A DNA stretch of 5,537 bases. Origin: Desulfobulbaceae bacterium (lineage in GTDB: Bacteria > Desulfobacterota > Desulfobulbia > Desulfobulbales > Desulfocapsaceae). Below, in pieces: positions 5,077 through 5,537 of the stretch (within the stretch, counting starts at the first letter, position 1; each line of letters begins with the position of its first letter). The DNA lies in contig JAUVON010000203.1 of assembly GCA_030599175.1 (NCBI GenBank), positions 1 through 5,537 of the forward strand, written 5' to 3'. The translations under genes and the position numbers were made by a program. The notes beneath the pieces were generated by a model. It ran no database searches and was not told the DNA's origin. It saw only the letters and a list, made by a program, of their open reading frames with translations.

Positions 5077-5537
5077 CAGTTTTATAGAGCGTCTCCTCCA
5101 GCGCCCCTATTTTATCTATTCCTTTCTGGCCCTCTTTGTATTCCTGGGTATTGCAGGCTACCAGAAGGTTGACCGAAAGCTCTTCCCGGAATCAAACTAC
5201 CCGGAAATTGCCGTGGTTATCATCCAGCCCGGTGGTTCCGCCAAAACTCTTGCAGCAAACGTTGCCGTAGTTGTGGAAGAGGAACTCTACAGCCTGGATA
5301 AGATTCGAAGAGTCTTTTCAACCACTATTGATGAAGTTTCCGTTATCCGGGCCGAATTTGAATACAGCAAAGATCTTGATATGGCAGCAAGCGATGTCAC
5401 GGGTTCTTTAAATAAAATTCGCTCGGCCCTGCCACCTGATATCAAAGAACCGCAGGTTCATAAAATTTCCGCCGCAACTGCTCCCGTTGTGGTTATCGGC
5501 ATCAGTTCAGATTCGATACCCCTGCCTGATATCCGCC
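5069..5537 (+). CDS. RND-family efflux transporter, inner-membrane pump (5' part only)
   Basis: The first 156 residues of an AcrB-type RND transporter, open to the right edge of the window. Full members are roughly 1000-1050 residues, so about 15% is present. The visible part has a short cytoplasmic helix (MNSSFIERLLQRP), the first membrane helix (about 14-31), and the start of the periplasmic porter domain. Porter-domain signatures include LFPESNYPEIAVVIIQPGGSA (38-58), a VEEELYSLDKIRRVFSTT stretch (69-86), FEYSKDLDMAASDV (97-110) and ALPPDIKEPQV (120-130), which match the usual YPGAS, D-D-A and LP-P patterns in order. It is the proton-driven motor of the pump, paired with the adaptor and channel encoded upstream. 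The residues that carry protons in membrane helices 4 and 10 lie beyond the window, so function and substrate class (drug versus metal type) cannot be checked. The start overlaps the adaptor gene by 8 bp. Confidence 0.93.
   Translation, partial: MNSSFIERLLQRPYFIYSFLALFVFLGIAGYQKVDRKLFPESNYPEIAVVIIQPGGSAKTLAANVAVVVEEELYSLDKIRRVFSTTIDEVSVIRAEFEYSKDLDMAASDVTGSLNKIRSALPPDIKEPQVHKISAATAPVVVIGISSDSIPLPDIR

Noticed and set aside
1..5537. CRISPR arrays, tRNA or rRNA genes, riboswitches
   Set aside because: No regularly spaced repeats, cloverleaf or rRNA-like segments were seen. The only notable structures are the MITE fold-back and the operon terminator.

Overview
The window reads as chromosome of a Gram-negative bacterium with moderate GC. 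The outer-membrane TolC-type protein and RND pump genes make a Gram-negative host near certain. The general flavour of the proteins suggests a deltaproteobacterium (Desulfobacterota), but that is an impression only; there is no rRNA or marker gene to settle it.

Layout. (1) Positions 13-253 hold a small non-autonomous mobile element (MITE-like). It has 15-bp perfect terminal inverted repeats, a 9-bp target duplication matching at 8 of 9 positions, and an internal fold-back structure. It carries no credible gene. (2) Positions 282-1894 hold a two-gene operon: a short-chain dehydrogenase/reductase (SDR), then a MoaF-family protein 26 bp later. A strong rho-independent terminator closes it at 1917-1961. 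The SDR start lies only 28 bp beyond the MITE target duplication, so the element sits in what should be the promoter or leader of this operon. (3) From 1960 to the right edge lies an efflux operon: promoter, inverted-repeat operator, a TetR-family repressor, a TolC-like outer-membrane channel, a periplasmic adaptor, and the first 156 residues of an RND inner-membrane pump cut by the window end. The genes overlap by 4, 4 and 8 bp, which indicates one transcript with coupled translation.

How the genes work together. The efflux operon would encode a complete tripartite pump (outer-membrane factor, adaptor, RND transporter) under a local repressor. The repressor is the first gene, so it probably represses itself along with the pump. 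The substrate cannot be read from the sequence. The SDR-MoaF pair looks like the moaE-moaF pair described in the Klebsiella monoamine regulon. This suggests a redox step on a small organic molecule rather than molybdenum cofactor synthesis, despite the common database label for MoaF.

Nothing here looks like a wholly new defence or mobile system. The points most worth a second look are the MITE and its position, the SDR-MoaF pair, and a three-codon minigene whose stop overlaps the tetR start.
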